From NCBI GenBank assembly GCA_012064385.1, contig QRDG01000129.1, positions 1,275,380-1,339,379 of the forward strand: DNA of 64,000 bases, in the 5' to 3' direction. A program made the position numbers and the translations under genes. Position 1 is the stretch's first letter, and each line of letters begins with the position of its first letter. This DNA is from Puccinellia tenuiflora. Its lineage: Eukaryota; Streptophyta; Magnoliopsida; Poales; Poaceae. The notes under the pieces were generated by a model. That model was not told where the DNA came from. It was given only the letters and a program-made list of their open reading frames with translations, and ran no database searches. Below, piece after piece: positions 32,168 through 43,173 of this stretch.

Positions 32168-32349
32168 GTTTCTAACTTCCTACATGATAATTTCCATTCA
32201 ACCTAACACCAATCAACTTATTTGAAGCAACTAAAAGGTAAAAGCACAATAGAATACTTCCTTACTACAAAAGCTAATAGCTCTGAACAAGAGATGCATA
32301 AAAAACAAGAGCTAGAAGCGAAAATAATAAAAGCTAAACACTCAACTTT
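32168..32349. other. Short unassigned spacer
   Basis: About 180 bp of AT-rich DNA between Element A and the copia LTR. No repeat or coding signal seen. Confidence 0.5.
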
Positions 32350-33307
32350 TGGGAATATGCCCTAGAGGCAATCATGTTTGATGTAATTCCCAATGTATTC
32401 ATAAAGTTATTAAGTTGTCCAAGTATGAACAATTTATATGTATCATTGAATATGTGATTCAGTTGTGGAACTATATATTAATGTTGTTCGCACTAGACTG
32501 TCCTTGGTCGTTGAGGTTGTACTGGACACACAACTTAGACTAATGTGAAAGTCGGCTGTTAACCGAGGCGATCGACTAAGAGTTAGTCAGATGAATCATA
32601 TATCACGGATCGAGAAGAGTGTTGAGCTAATAAAGGGATGACAATAATTCGCCTATAGCTCAACAAGGTATATCGTGAGGCAAAGGGGACTTGGACGTGA
32701 GTCGCATTGAAAGGTATGTCGTCAAGACTCTATGGTACTTGGGAGTCGGCATGTTCTGCTAGGAGCCGCTACCGATTGATCGATTGTGAGTAGGACTCCA
32801 ATCGTGTCCAAGTCGCCATGAGCCTGTAGGGTCACACACTTAAGACCGGGAGCAAGTCGGTTGGGTTGGACCCCAACCGCACGTGGACTTGGTAAGTGAG
32901 TTGGACTCAAGAGGACCAGAATAGGACTTTAGTGGATGGGCCACAAATGTTGTGCATCCCACTTTCACTTCCTATATAAGAAGGGGTTTGGGATGCCCAA
33001 AAGGGACACGGTTAGACACTTCCATGTGTTGGAAACCCTAGCTCCATTCAGTCCAGCCGCCGTACCGGACCTAGCAGTCCGCCACCGGTGCTCCTCCTCT
33101 TACGTGTGGATACCGGCAGAGGTGTTGTACGTTCAACACTTCGATGATCGAGGGACTGGATCGGATCGTGGGACGGCACTGCTTCGACGCGCTTCATCGA
33201 TAATCCGCACCAGCGCGTCTAGTGGTAATCATCGTGGCCTTCTACCTCGGCTAGATCTTGGGAATACCGCGTAGGAAAAGTTTTGTTTATCTCTACATGG
33301 CCCTTCA
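32350..33307 (+). repeat. Copia 5' LTR
   Basis: Starts TGGGAATATGCCCTAGAGGC (a few terminal bases may be lost) and ends CCCTTCA before the primer site, about 958 bp. A TATA box TATATAAG is at 32973-32980. No 3' partner in the window. Confidence 0.72.
32973..32980 (+). promoter_or_regulatory. TATA box of the copia LTR
   Basis: CCTATATAAGAAGG, 327 bp before the LTR end, in the normal position for a copia promoter. Confidence 0.7.
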
Positions 33308-33308
33308 G

Positions 33309-33320
33309 TGGTATCGGAGC
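33309..33320 (+). other. Copia primer-binding site
   Basis: TGGTATCGGAGC, one mismatch from the initiator-Met complement TGGTATCAGAGC, one base after the LTR. Confidence 0.75.
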
Positions 33321-34606
33321 GATAGCTTCTGGTTTTAGGCCCGAGATCGCGCATATGAGATATGCGGTTGGCATTAGATTGGATCTAATTGTTGTTTTGG
33401 TGGTCGATCTATGAGATAGATCGGTTTTGTACAAGATTGATTGGATCAATCGTACTCGGGGAATGGATAATCTAGTTTCCGTAATCCTACTGCTAAGGTC
33501 GTGGAACGACATACCCCTACCGGTCGGCTTCAGCCATTGGGGTAGACAGTGACACATAAATCTAGTAGCGGTGATTGAAGATCAAAGGAGTTTGGTCGAA
33601 TCGGAGTACTGGTCGGATTTGGGTAAAATCATTCGATCCCGCCCGCTACCCCTTCGATCCCTGCCCCTATCCGGCTAGCGGGACCGCCGGTTTCACCCTG
33701 TCATAGCGTCTTAGATGTCGTTGCGAGGTTCACAACACCGGTAGATTTCGTATCTATGCATAACTTGTTTTTGCAGGATGTTGTGAATGGTATGGCTTAT
33801 GTGCATGTGATGTGTGTAATCCATATGTGATCTGCGAATCACGGTTATGTCAGCCGGCTGGAGCCTAGGTGCTGTCATTTTATTGTATTATGACCTGCGT
33901 GTCGGATTCTCTATATAACATGAGCTAGTGTAGCTGTTTAGAGAACCCAGGAGACATGCAAGTCAGGGTACAAGTCGGCGACATGGTGTAAGGTGGCACG
34001 TGACAAGAGTTGGTGCGAGTCGACTTACAAGCTTTGTGGAGATGGAGATCGCCATGAAGAGAGCCATACCATTTCACATAATAATTGCTTTATTTGTATT
34101 ATTGTTATGTCTCTGTTTTACACTATTAGATAGTTGGCATACTTTAATCCCTCAAAGAAGGTCTAGTCGGTCGTCCCGCCAGTGCTGCACCATCACAAGT
34201 TGGGCATTCTTGGCGGTGGGCTCATAAAATTGAGGAGCTGCCAATTCTTCCCGACTAGGTGGGTTCGAGTCAGACTCTTAGAGCGGAAGCACTTGGTAAG
34301 CTAGACGGGTCCATCACAACGGTTTTGGGGCTCGGGACGAGGGAGGTCGGGAGCCGGGGCATGTGATTCCACCCGACCAACAGGAGTCGTATGATATACG
34401 ATTGGCAAGGTGTTGCCTACCTAGATCACTTGACGGTTAGCGGTGATGCTAAAGCTCACTAGTCGGCTTGTTTATTTAGGATCCTAAATCACTAAGTAAC
34501 CATCGGAGGGGTGTTGGTTCTAGTGGGAGCATAAGTATTAAAACGTTTAATATGCTTTCTCTTTTATGAATACATGTCTTAAGTGTATTGCATTTTGTTG
34601 TAGATC
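33321..34606 (+). other. Copia leader, non-coding
   Basis: About 1.3 kb between primer site and gag ATG, with no ORF of interest. Long leaders are usual in this group. Confidence 0.6.
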
Positions 34607-35745
34607 ATGGCACCCAGTAACGTTCCTCAGCAGTCCAGTTTTGCATTGAAATCAATTCTTGAGAAAGATAAACTTAGTGGAACTAATTTCACCAACTGGT
34701 ATCGAAATCTGAGAATAGTTCTCAAACATGACAAGAAGGACTATGTTCTAGACAATCCACTTCCCAATGAGCCATATGAGAATGCCACAACTGCTGTCAC
34801 AAACGCCTACCGAAAGACTAGAAGTGAGTCTACGGAGGTTAGCTGTCTTATGGTTGCATACATGGAACCGGACTTGCAGAAGCAGTTCGAGGATGTTGAG
34901 GCCTACGATATGATCGAAAGGCTAAAAAGTATGTTCCAGGCTCAGGCAAAGACCGAGAGGTATGAATTCTCTCAAGCTTTGCTGAGCTGCAAGCTCAAAG
35001 ACGACGATCCACTGAGTCCGCATGTGATCAAAATGGTTGGTTACGTGCAGTCTCTGGATAGGCTGGGCTTCCCCATAAGCAAAGAGTTCGCTACAGACAT
35101 AGTTCTGAACTCTCTTCCTAGTGTATATGGTCCTTGGATCTCCAACTACCACATGCACGGTATGGATAAGAAGCTCACTAAATTACATGGGATGCTCAAG
35201 ACAGCAGAATCTAATCTCAAGAAAGGCGCCAGTCAAGTGTTGATGGTGCAGAATATGGCTAAGTTCAAGAAGAGTTCTTGGACTAAGAAGAAGAAGTCTA
35301 AGTCAAGAGGAAACGCGAAGGACTCTGTCCCGAAGGCTGCCTCGGGGACTAAGTCATCTCCTGCAGCCGGATCCACTTGCTTCTACTGCAAGACGGATGG
35401 CCATTGGAAGAGGAACTGCAACAAGTATTTGGCCGACAAAGCCAAGAGTGGAGGTTCGACTTTCAACTCAGGTACACTTGTGTGCAATGTTATAGACATT
35501 TATCTTGCCGATGCTCCTAATAGTTCTTCGGTATATGATACCGGATCAGTGATTCACATCTGCAACTCGTTGCAGGGACTGGTAAGAACTAGCAGCGTGG
35601 CGAGAGGCGAGGTTGACATTCGGGTCGGCAACAAGGCGAGAGTCGCTACATTGGAAGTCGGCACGATGCAACTTCATTTACCTTCAGGATTCTTAATGGA
35701 GATAAATAATTGTTATTATGTTCCAGTGCTTAGTCGAAACATTAT
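34607..35745 (+). pseudogene. gag: Copia gag and aspartic protease
   Basis: The ORF opens at ATG 34607. The gag part (about residues 15-210, with NWYRNLRIVLKHDKKDYVLD near the start) is the UBN2-type copia capsid domain. A Lys-rich linker and the zinc knuckle CFYCKTDGHWKRNC (258-271, CX2CX4HX4C) follow. The protease active site is DTGS at 311-314, in VYDTGSVIHICNS. One base is missing near 35,745, so the frame ends at 35,761 instead of running on into integrase. Gag packages the RNA and the protease cleaves the polyprotein. Confidence 0.85.
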
Positions 35746-36895
35746 TCCGCCTCATGTTTAATGAGACAAGGTTATGAGTCAAATATTAAGAACAATGGTT
35801 GCTCTTTATATTTGAAAGGTATGTTTCACGGGTTTGCACCCGTCCAGAACGGGTTATTTATTTTGAATCTTGATGGTGAGTCGGTCTATAACATAAATGT
35901 GAAAAGGTTGAAACCAAATGATCTGAATATGACTTACTTTTGGCACTTTCGACTTGGTCATATAAGTTGGAAGCGCATGAAGAAGCTCCATGATGATGGA
36001 CTTCTAACATCGTTCGACTTGGAGTCGTTGGAGACATGCGAGTCATGTCTACTCGGCAAAATGACCAAGACACCTTTTGCAAAGAGTTGTGAAAGGGCGT
36101 CCGACTTATTGGGACTAATACATAGTGATGTATGTGGTCCAATGAGCACGACATCCAGAGGTGGTTATGAGTACTTCATTACCTTTACTGATGACTTGAG
36201 TAGATATGGATATGTCTATTTGATGAAACACAAGTCGGAAGCCTTTGAAAAGTTCAAGGAATTCCAGAATGAGGTACAAAATCAACTTGGCAAGAAAATA
36301 AAGTTTCTACGGTCGGACCGTGGAGGCGAGTACATGAGCCATGAGTTTGATGACCATCTAAAGAGTTGTGGAATAGTTCCTCAACTCACCCCGCTGGGAA
36401 CACCACAGATGAATGGTGTGTCGGAATGGCGGAATCGGACCTTGTTGGACATGGTACGATCAATGATGAGTCAAACAGATCTGCCTTTATCATTTTGGGG
36501 TTATTGTCTAGAAACTGCAGTGTTCACACTAAACAGAGTACAATCAAAGTCTGTAGAGAAGACACCACATGGGATGTGGACTGGCAAGAAGCCGAGTTTC
36601 TCTTTTCTTAAAATTTGGGGTTGTGAAGCATTTTTCAAGCGACTTCGGTCGGACAAGCTCACGCCCAAGTTGGATAAGTGTATTTTCGTGGGGTATCTGA
36701 GGGAAACCTTGGGATACTATTTCTACAACCGAGAAGAGGGCAAAGTGTTTGTCGCTCGGAACGGCATCTTCCTTGAGAAAGAGTTTCTCAGTCGGGGAGT
36801 CAGTGGGAGCACGGTGCAACTCGAAGAAATTCGAGAGGAACCGACTAGGGGCGAACCGGAAAAGGCCTTGGAGGCTGAGCCGGTCGTGGTACCTA
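35746..36895 (+). pseudogene. Copia integrase region, truncated by Element D
   Basis: The frame continues from MRQGYESNIK. The zinc-binding HHCC is HFRLGH (H62, H67) with CESC (C93, C96). The catalytic triad is D123 (IHSDVCGPM), D186 (LRSDRGGEY) and E222 (NGVSEWRNR), spacing D,D(35)E. W replaces the usual R after the catalytic E. The normal post-integrase region (FVGYLRETLGYYFYNREEGK) follows. The last codons, ATG TAA at 36895-36900, come from the Element D LTR, so the apparent stop is an insertion artefact. Confidence 0.85.
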
Positions 36896-37082
36896 TGTAA
36901 CACCCCAAAAATTCGCCCCTAATTTTAGTGGTGTTTTCCCACTCCTGAAAAAAAAATTATATTTTCAAAATGTTTTCTTTGAATCAGATAGTCTTGGAAT
37001 TGACTTTGGTTTAGCCCTCTTAGAAATTTTCCCCAATAATCCCTGATCTTTTTCGGCCCCCACCATATTTCCATGCCATTGT
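36896..37082 (+). repeat. Element D 5' LTR, first fragment
   Basis: 187 bp up to the TSD ATTGT of Element C. Matches 57554-57737 of the 3' LTR. Confidence 0.92.
37078..37082 (+). repeat. Target-site duplication of Element C, left
   Basis: ATTGT, repeated at 50474-50478. The undisturbed site is seen in the other Element D LTR, at about 57737-57741. Confidence 0.9.
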
Positions 37083-40000
37083 TGTAGCGCCCCGACCCCA
37101 GAACTATACAATGACGCTATGTGCAACCGGTCATGCTACACAATCGAAGGTTACTGGGGTTACCAATCCCAGGCCAAAACCTTTGGCAGGCGTGCTTGTA
37201 ATGGATCATCGGCAACGCAACACTTCGATCATGCCATAAGCTCAGACATAGCTATCATGCATAATAGAGAGATCAAGACTGCGGAACAACTGGCACATCA
37301 CAGACTCTACGACACAAAAAGATCATAGTTCAACTCATATAATGAGAAAGATAGCAAATAACACTTCAGAGGTCACAGACCCAACATTACATCAAGCGGA
37401 AGCAAATTTAGTTGTCTAAACAACAAGATCCAAATTATGGCCTAAGAGGCCTACAAATAAACATCCCGTGCCAGCCTATTCCAGGACGCCCCAAGCTGCC
37501 ACCTGGGAACCCCATACTATTCATCGTGGTCAACGAAGAACCCACCTTCCTGTTCGGTGACGTCCTCCTCTGAAACAATTAATAATCAACAAAGAGAGAC
37601 TGAGTACGACGTACTCGCAAGTTTAGTAGGGCGATATAGGCCCAATGCTAACATGGATCTAAAGCTATATATTGGTTGTTTTGCATAAAGCTAGTTTTCA
37701 TTTTAGAAGATATAACTGACGCATGGCATCGACTACTCAGAAGGTTTTTCATAAAGGGATAAGATAGTAAACTTCGATCCTTGGTTCTCATCGAACCCAT
37801 AGTAACCATTTCTCATCACTCATCTCCACCAAGGCACTCCCTCGAATCACCCTCGAGGAATGATCCTTTTACCACACGTTGAGTTGCAACCTCTAGCTGC
37901 CAAATTTTAGTTAAGATTAAGGTTTTCTATGATCTCGTAATCCATTCCCAAGGCGTCCATAACCGCGGACACGACTTTTCGAAAAGATTAAACCCTGCAG
38001 GGGTGTACTAATTTACCCATTGGTACCGTCCGGCTCGCCTGATTAGCTCTCTTCCGGGGAAAACTGGCAAGTGGGCGCGGTTAAACCTTTGCCTCGCATG
38101 AGACTATCCAAGAGTCATCTGTGGCGACAGGACAAGTTTTCCCAGCCTATTTCAGCCCCTACCCCCATCGCCACGTCCTAAACACCACCATCCTCATTGT
38201 TTCTTTTCCAACCACACTCACCCGCAAATGGAAATAGCAAACTAGAGGACCCTCGAATATGCCCGCACAAGTTATTCAGTTAGTAAGGAGCCCATACCCC
38301 CACCAATGGTAGCACGCTCAAACCTTGGTTCTAGAGACAAGAACTCGCACTTAGGGGCAATAATGAGGCAAAACACCATCCCCGATGGCAACTCATCCAA
38401 GCCTTCTTAGCATTTTAATTAGGTACACAAATATCCACCATGTCCGAACATTCCATCAATAATCATACTCATGGAAAATATACACCGGAAAATTTAGCAT
38501 TCGACTAAGCATGGCTAAGCATAGGTAAGCATATATACAACAGTTATATATTTCATCTCCGGCCAACACATAAAACCTATGGTTCATAGGAGGGGAAGAC
38601 ATGTGATGGTTTAGGGGACAATGCAATTCATAGGATTCTATACATCTTCATCAAAAGTGACATTGGAATCGAATGCAATATTATGGTGGATGACATAATT
38701 GTATAAAACAATAGGATGCTATATGCCAAGAAGGTTAGGTAATCTCTTGCCTTGCTGATAGTGCTGGTCGCGCGGATCGTCGAGGTATTGTGGTGGAACC
38801 TCGACTCCGGAATCTACCGATACCCAAACAATAACAGAAGAACAAAATAAATAACACGAATACAAAGGTGCAATGCACACTCATGATGAGATGGTCAAAT
38901 TATGCACTGAAATGGTCTTGGGCATGTCCCACAAGTTAAATGGAACCCCTAAAATAATTATTGCAATTAACGGGTTATATCTCCATATGTAACTTAGTGA
39001 ACTAAGCATTTATTCCAAAATGTCCAGTACTAAAATATGAGCTCTACATGCATGAGAATGACATTATTAGATAGGTATTGTTCTCCTGATAATTTTGGTA
39101 CTTCGTTTGCAATTTTTCGATTAACGGTGAAGAAATGGTGCATTAAACGGTTATTCGATTTAAATCATTTTAACCAAATCTAAAAATGACATCAAAGGAA
39201 AAATTGGTTTCATGCTGTGATCTCAACATAACTAAACATCCCTTGAGTTGTTGATCATTTTGGGCTATTAAACATAATTTTTGAGTCATTATTTATCAAG
39301 TTATGAATTTCCCAAAATGTGATTTAAATCTGCCATTTTAATTAATTATTATAAACAGCACAAAATTTAATTCTACAACACTCTAAATGGCATAAACTTA
39401 TAGTTCATTAAATGTTGAACAAACTGATACCTCATTCATAATTTTTGGATAAATATTCCCCAAGTTATGAATTTACTAAACAATGATTTAATTCTGCCAT
39501 TTTAGTATTTATTAATTAAAGGCAATTTAATAATTTTAGCTGACCATAGAAATGACACTAACAGATAGATATGATTTTTCTGAGCATTTTGACATATTTT
39601 TGCATTTTTCTGATTTGTGGTTCAAAAGATATTGAATTTCAAAGTTCATATGATTTTCTGACTTTTTATTAAATTCAGAAAAACGGGCCGAACCGTTTTT
39701 CACCGGGCAGTGGGCTAGCCACAGCCACTGATGGCCCGGGCCCATGGACACGCTGGCGTCCACGCAGGCGAAGCGGCCCACGGTCAGGTTTGACCGTGGC
39801 ACATGCCAGGACCGGCGCGAAGGACCCTATGTTCGCCGGGGTGTGCTCCGGCGACGAGCTACGGCGGAGGAGGTGGTTCGGCCTACGGCCCTAGGGTGAA
39901 ACAGAGGGGGAGGGAGAGGAAGAAAAGGTCCAGGAGGACCAATGTCTCACCCTCGATGCGCGAGTATGCTCGGTGCTGAAGTGGGAGGCCGGTACCGGTG

Positions 40001-40829
40001 GCAATCGTGCACGGCGGCCGGCGGACGGAGAGGAAGAAGACGAGGACGATGTCAACGATTCCGTTGGCGTGGAGGTATAAGAGGTCACGACGGAGCTCCT
40101 AGTGCCTTCGGCTTGTCCTGAGGTGGTCGGGATCGACGGCGATGCGGCGGCGGCTCCAGCTAGGTCACGGCCATGGCGGTTGCTAGGGTTAGGGTTTCCG
40201 GGTGCGAGGAAAATGAGGGGGAGAGAGAGAGGCTAGGGCAGCGGTGGCAATCTTATCCACCAGGGCCTGGAGGCAGCGAGAGGGTGCGGCGGGGACGAGC
40301 GAGACGCGCTCGGTCGCTACAGCCATGGCGCTACAGCGCGAAGGAGACGACGCCGTTTTGCAGAAAGCCCCCTGTCTCCATTTTCCTTTTTCTGTTTTCA
40401 AATTTCCAGCAGCTCAAAGCAATTAAAAGGGGCACCTAGACAAACTCTAAAATTCTGGAAAAATTCACCTAGCTTGTATATTATCTTAAGAAGCTGCTAT
40501 AAAAATTTCAGCCCATTTGGAAAACATTTTATGTGTAAATTATTTTAGAATTGCTCACTGGCATTTTGGGCTTTATTTAATTATTTGAATTGGCAATTGC
40601 TTTAATTTTTCAACAAACATATTTGAATTTATTAGAACTTCCTGGACAAATATGGAAGCTCAATTTTAAAGTTTGTTTACCCAACAACATTCACCATCAT
40701 TGATTTATCTATTGTTGCTTTAACATTATTTCATGTTGAGCAATTTAAATATGGATTCCATGATGCAATATGAAAAGAAAAAGTGGAAAATTTATTCATA
40801 TTTTCAGGTTCCAAACTGGGGCTGTTACA
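37083..40829 (-). repeat. Element C left LTR (3' LTR by orientation)
   Basis: 3747 bp, TGTAGCGCCCC..GGGGCTGTTACA on the plus strand. About 97% or more identical to the right LTR by eye. A telo-box-like AAACCCTAACCCTAG (minus strand) lies at 40198-40183. A GC-rich block occupies about 39,700-40,350. Lacks about 24 bp near 40,065 that the right LTR has. Confidence 0.92.
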
Positions 40830-40866
40830 AATCTACCCTCCTTACAGGAATCTTGTCCCGAGATTC
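40830..40866 (-). other. Element C polypurine tract and adjacent inverted repeat
   Basis: Minus strand GAATCTCG-GGA-CAAGATTC (40866-40848, one mismatch in the arms), then a purine run AAGGAGGG before the LTR. The repeat overlaps the end of pol. Confidence 0.7.
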
Positions 40867-41890
40867 TAGGCTTGAGTGAAGAGGGCGGATATTCCTGACG
40901 AAGACTAGTTTCACGCTCCCAAGTTGCTTCTTCTTCGAAATGTTTAGACCATTGGATTTTTAGGAACTTGATGGTCTTCTTGCGGGTCTTCCTTTCCGCT
41001 TCATCCAAGATGTGGACATGATGCTCACGGTAAGTCAGATCCTCCTGGATGTCCAGCACCTCATGATCAACCCCACAGATGGGATCTTTGAAGCAACGAC
41101 GGAGTTGAGAGACATGGAACACATCGTGCACATCCGAGAAGTTGGAAGGTAGCTCGAGTTGGTAGGAGAGATCTCCTCGCTTGGCTAGGACGGTGAAAGG
41201 ACCAACATAGCGAGGTGCCAATTTTCCCTTGATCCCGAAGCGACGAACACCTCGGAGGGGAGAGACTCGAAGATAGGCTTTGTCACCGATTTCATAGTGA
41301 ATCTCCTGATGATGCTTATTATAATAGCTCTTTTGCCTGGACTGAGCAATCTTGAGATTTTCCTGGATGATACAGACCTTTTCTTCAGCCTCATTGATCA
41401 CATCAGGACTGAAGAGTGGCCTCTCTCCGGTTTCAGACCAATTTAGAGGGGTCCGACATTTTCTCCCATAAAGAACCTCAAAGGGAGCCATTTGCAAACT
41501 AGCTTGATAACTGTTGTTGTAGGTGAACTCGGCGAGAGGGAGATACTTTTCCCAACCCTTACCGAAGGAGATAACACATGCCCGAAGCATGTCCTCAAGA
41601 ACTTGATTCACCCTTTCAGTCTATCCATCAGTTTGAGGGTGATAGGCGGTGCTGAAATTGAGACGGGTTCCCATAGCATTTTGGAAACTCTGCCAGAATC
41701 TAGAAGCGAATAGGCTCCCACGGTCTGAGATGATCCTAAGTGGAACACCATGGAGAGGAACAATTCGGGCAACATACAACTCAGCCAATTGCTTTGCAGT
41801 TATATCCTCGCGGACTAGAAGGAAATGGGCTACCTTGGATAGACGATCGATGACGACCCAGATGGTATTATTGCCCTTTTGTGACCTTGG
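40867..41890 (-). pseudogene. Element C integrase C-terminal part and chromodomain
   Basis: The frame after the frameshift near 41,893. The integrase catalytic core continues with [15 protein letters not shown] (second Asp) and the Glu in TERVNQVLEDMLRA, just after TAG at 41623-41621. The GPF/Y-like region (KLAPRYVGPFTVL) and FHVSQLRR follow. A chromodomain-like end contains HVHILDEAERKTRKKTIKFL and EEEATWERE. The chromodomain is known in this lineage to steer integration to heterochromatin. Confidence 0.85.
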
Positions 41891-43173
41891 AAACCAGTGA
41901 TGAAATCCATACCAACTTCATCCCATTTCCACTCGGGAATGGCTATGGGACGAAGAGTACCCGTTGGCCTTAGATGTTCCGCCTTCACACGGCGGCAGAC
42001 GTCGCATTCAGCAACATACTCGGCGATCTCGCGCTTCATGCAAGACCACCAGAATTGTCGGCGAAGGTCTTGGTACATTTTGGTACTACCCGGATGAATG
42101 GAAATGGGTGATTCATGAGCTTCTGAGAGTATCAACCCTTTTGTATTCCCACTCTTGGGCACCACTAGACGGTCACCAAAGTAAACCACACCATTGTCAT
42201 CAACAGAAAAACAATTGGCCTTCCCATTTGCTATTTTCTCTTTGATCTCGAGGATTTCAGCATCAAGCTGTTGGGCTGCCTTGATTTCATCCTCGAGAGT
42301 GGATTTGATCTCGAGGTTAGCTAGATATCCGGAGGGAACAATCTCCAGATTCAACCGAGCAAATTCCTCATGGAGAGCAGGTTGGGCCTCTTCAACCATC
42401 AAGGTGTTGCAATAGGCCTTGCGACTCAGAGCATCTGCCACGATGTTGGCCTTGCCGGGCTGATTGTTGAGGGTCACATCATAGTATTTTATTAATTCCA
42501 AGCATATTCTCTGTCTCACATTCAGATCCGGCTGGGTGAAGAGATACTTCAGACTTTGATGATCCGAGAAGATTTCGCAAAGGTTGCCCAATAGGTAGGG
42601 CCTCCATTGCTTCAGAGCATGGACTACGACAGCAAGCTCTAAATCATGAGTTGGATAGTTTTGCTCATGCGGTTTGAGTTGTCGGGAAGCATAGGCTACC
42701 ACATGGCCTTCTTGCATTAGCACACAGCCCAAGCCTTGCAAAGAGGCATCACAATAGACAACGAAGTCCTTGGCCGTGTCAGGAAGGACAAGCACCGGGG
42801 TGGTCGTGAGTTTGACTTTGAGGGTTTGGAAACTCTCTTCAGCTTTGTCTGTCCATACAAACTGTTTATTTTTCTTGAGGAGGTCAGTCAATGCCTTGGC
42901 TATCTTGGAAAAGCCCTAGATGAATCGGCGGTAATAACCCGCCAACCCAGGAAAGCTACGGATATCTTTGACGGACTTGGGAGTAGGCCAATACAGGACT
43001 GCCTAAATTTTGTCAGGTATCAACGCTACTCTAGCAGCTGACACCACATGACCTAGGAAGATGAGCTCCTTTAGCCAAAACTCACACTTGGAGAACTTGG
43101 CATAGAGGCGGTGATCACGAAGCTTGGTCAGAACTAGCCGAAGATGCTCAACATGCTTTTCTTTGGTTTTGGA
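41891..43173 (-). pseudogene. Element C RT end, RNase H and integrase N-terminal part
   Basis: In frame with the upstream gag-RT part. RT thumb, then RNase H with [19 protein letters not shown] (catalytic Asp), [20 protein letters not shown] (Glu) and ADALSRKA. Then comes the integrase zinc part with [17 protein letters not shown] and CDVCRRVK, and the first catalytic Asp in [15 protein letters not shown] codons at 43005-43003 and 42918-42916 interrupt it. A one-base deletion near 41,893 ends the frame. Confidence 0.86.

Larger units (their letters stand above)
32350..36895 (+). mobile_element. Ty1/copia retrotransposon, 5' part, cut by Element D
   Basis: LTR, primer site, leader, gag-protease and integrase in copia order (integrase before RT). 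The sequence stops at 36895, where Element D begins. RT, RNase H and the 3' LTR should lie beyond the right end of the window. The LTR start resembles Angela/BARE-like elements of Triticeae, but the family is not proven. Confidence 0.85.
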
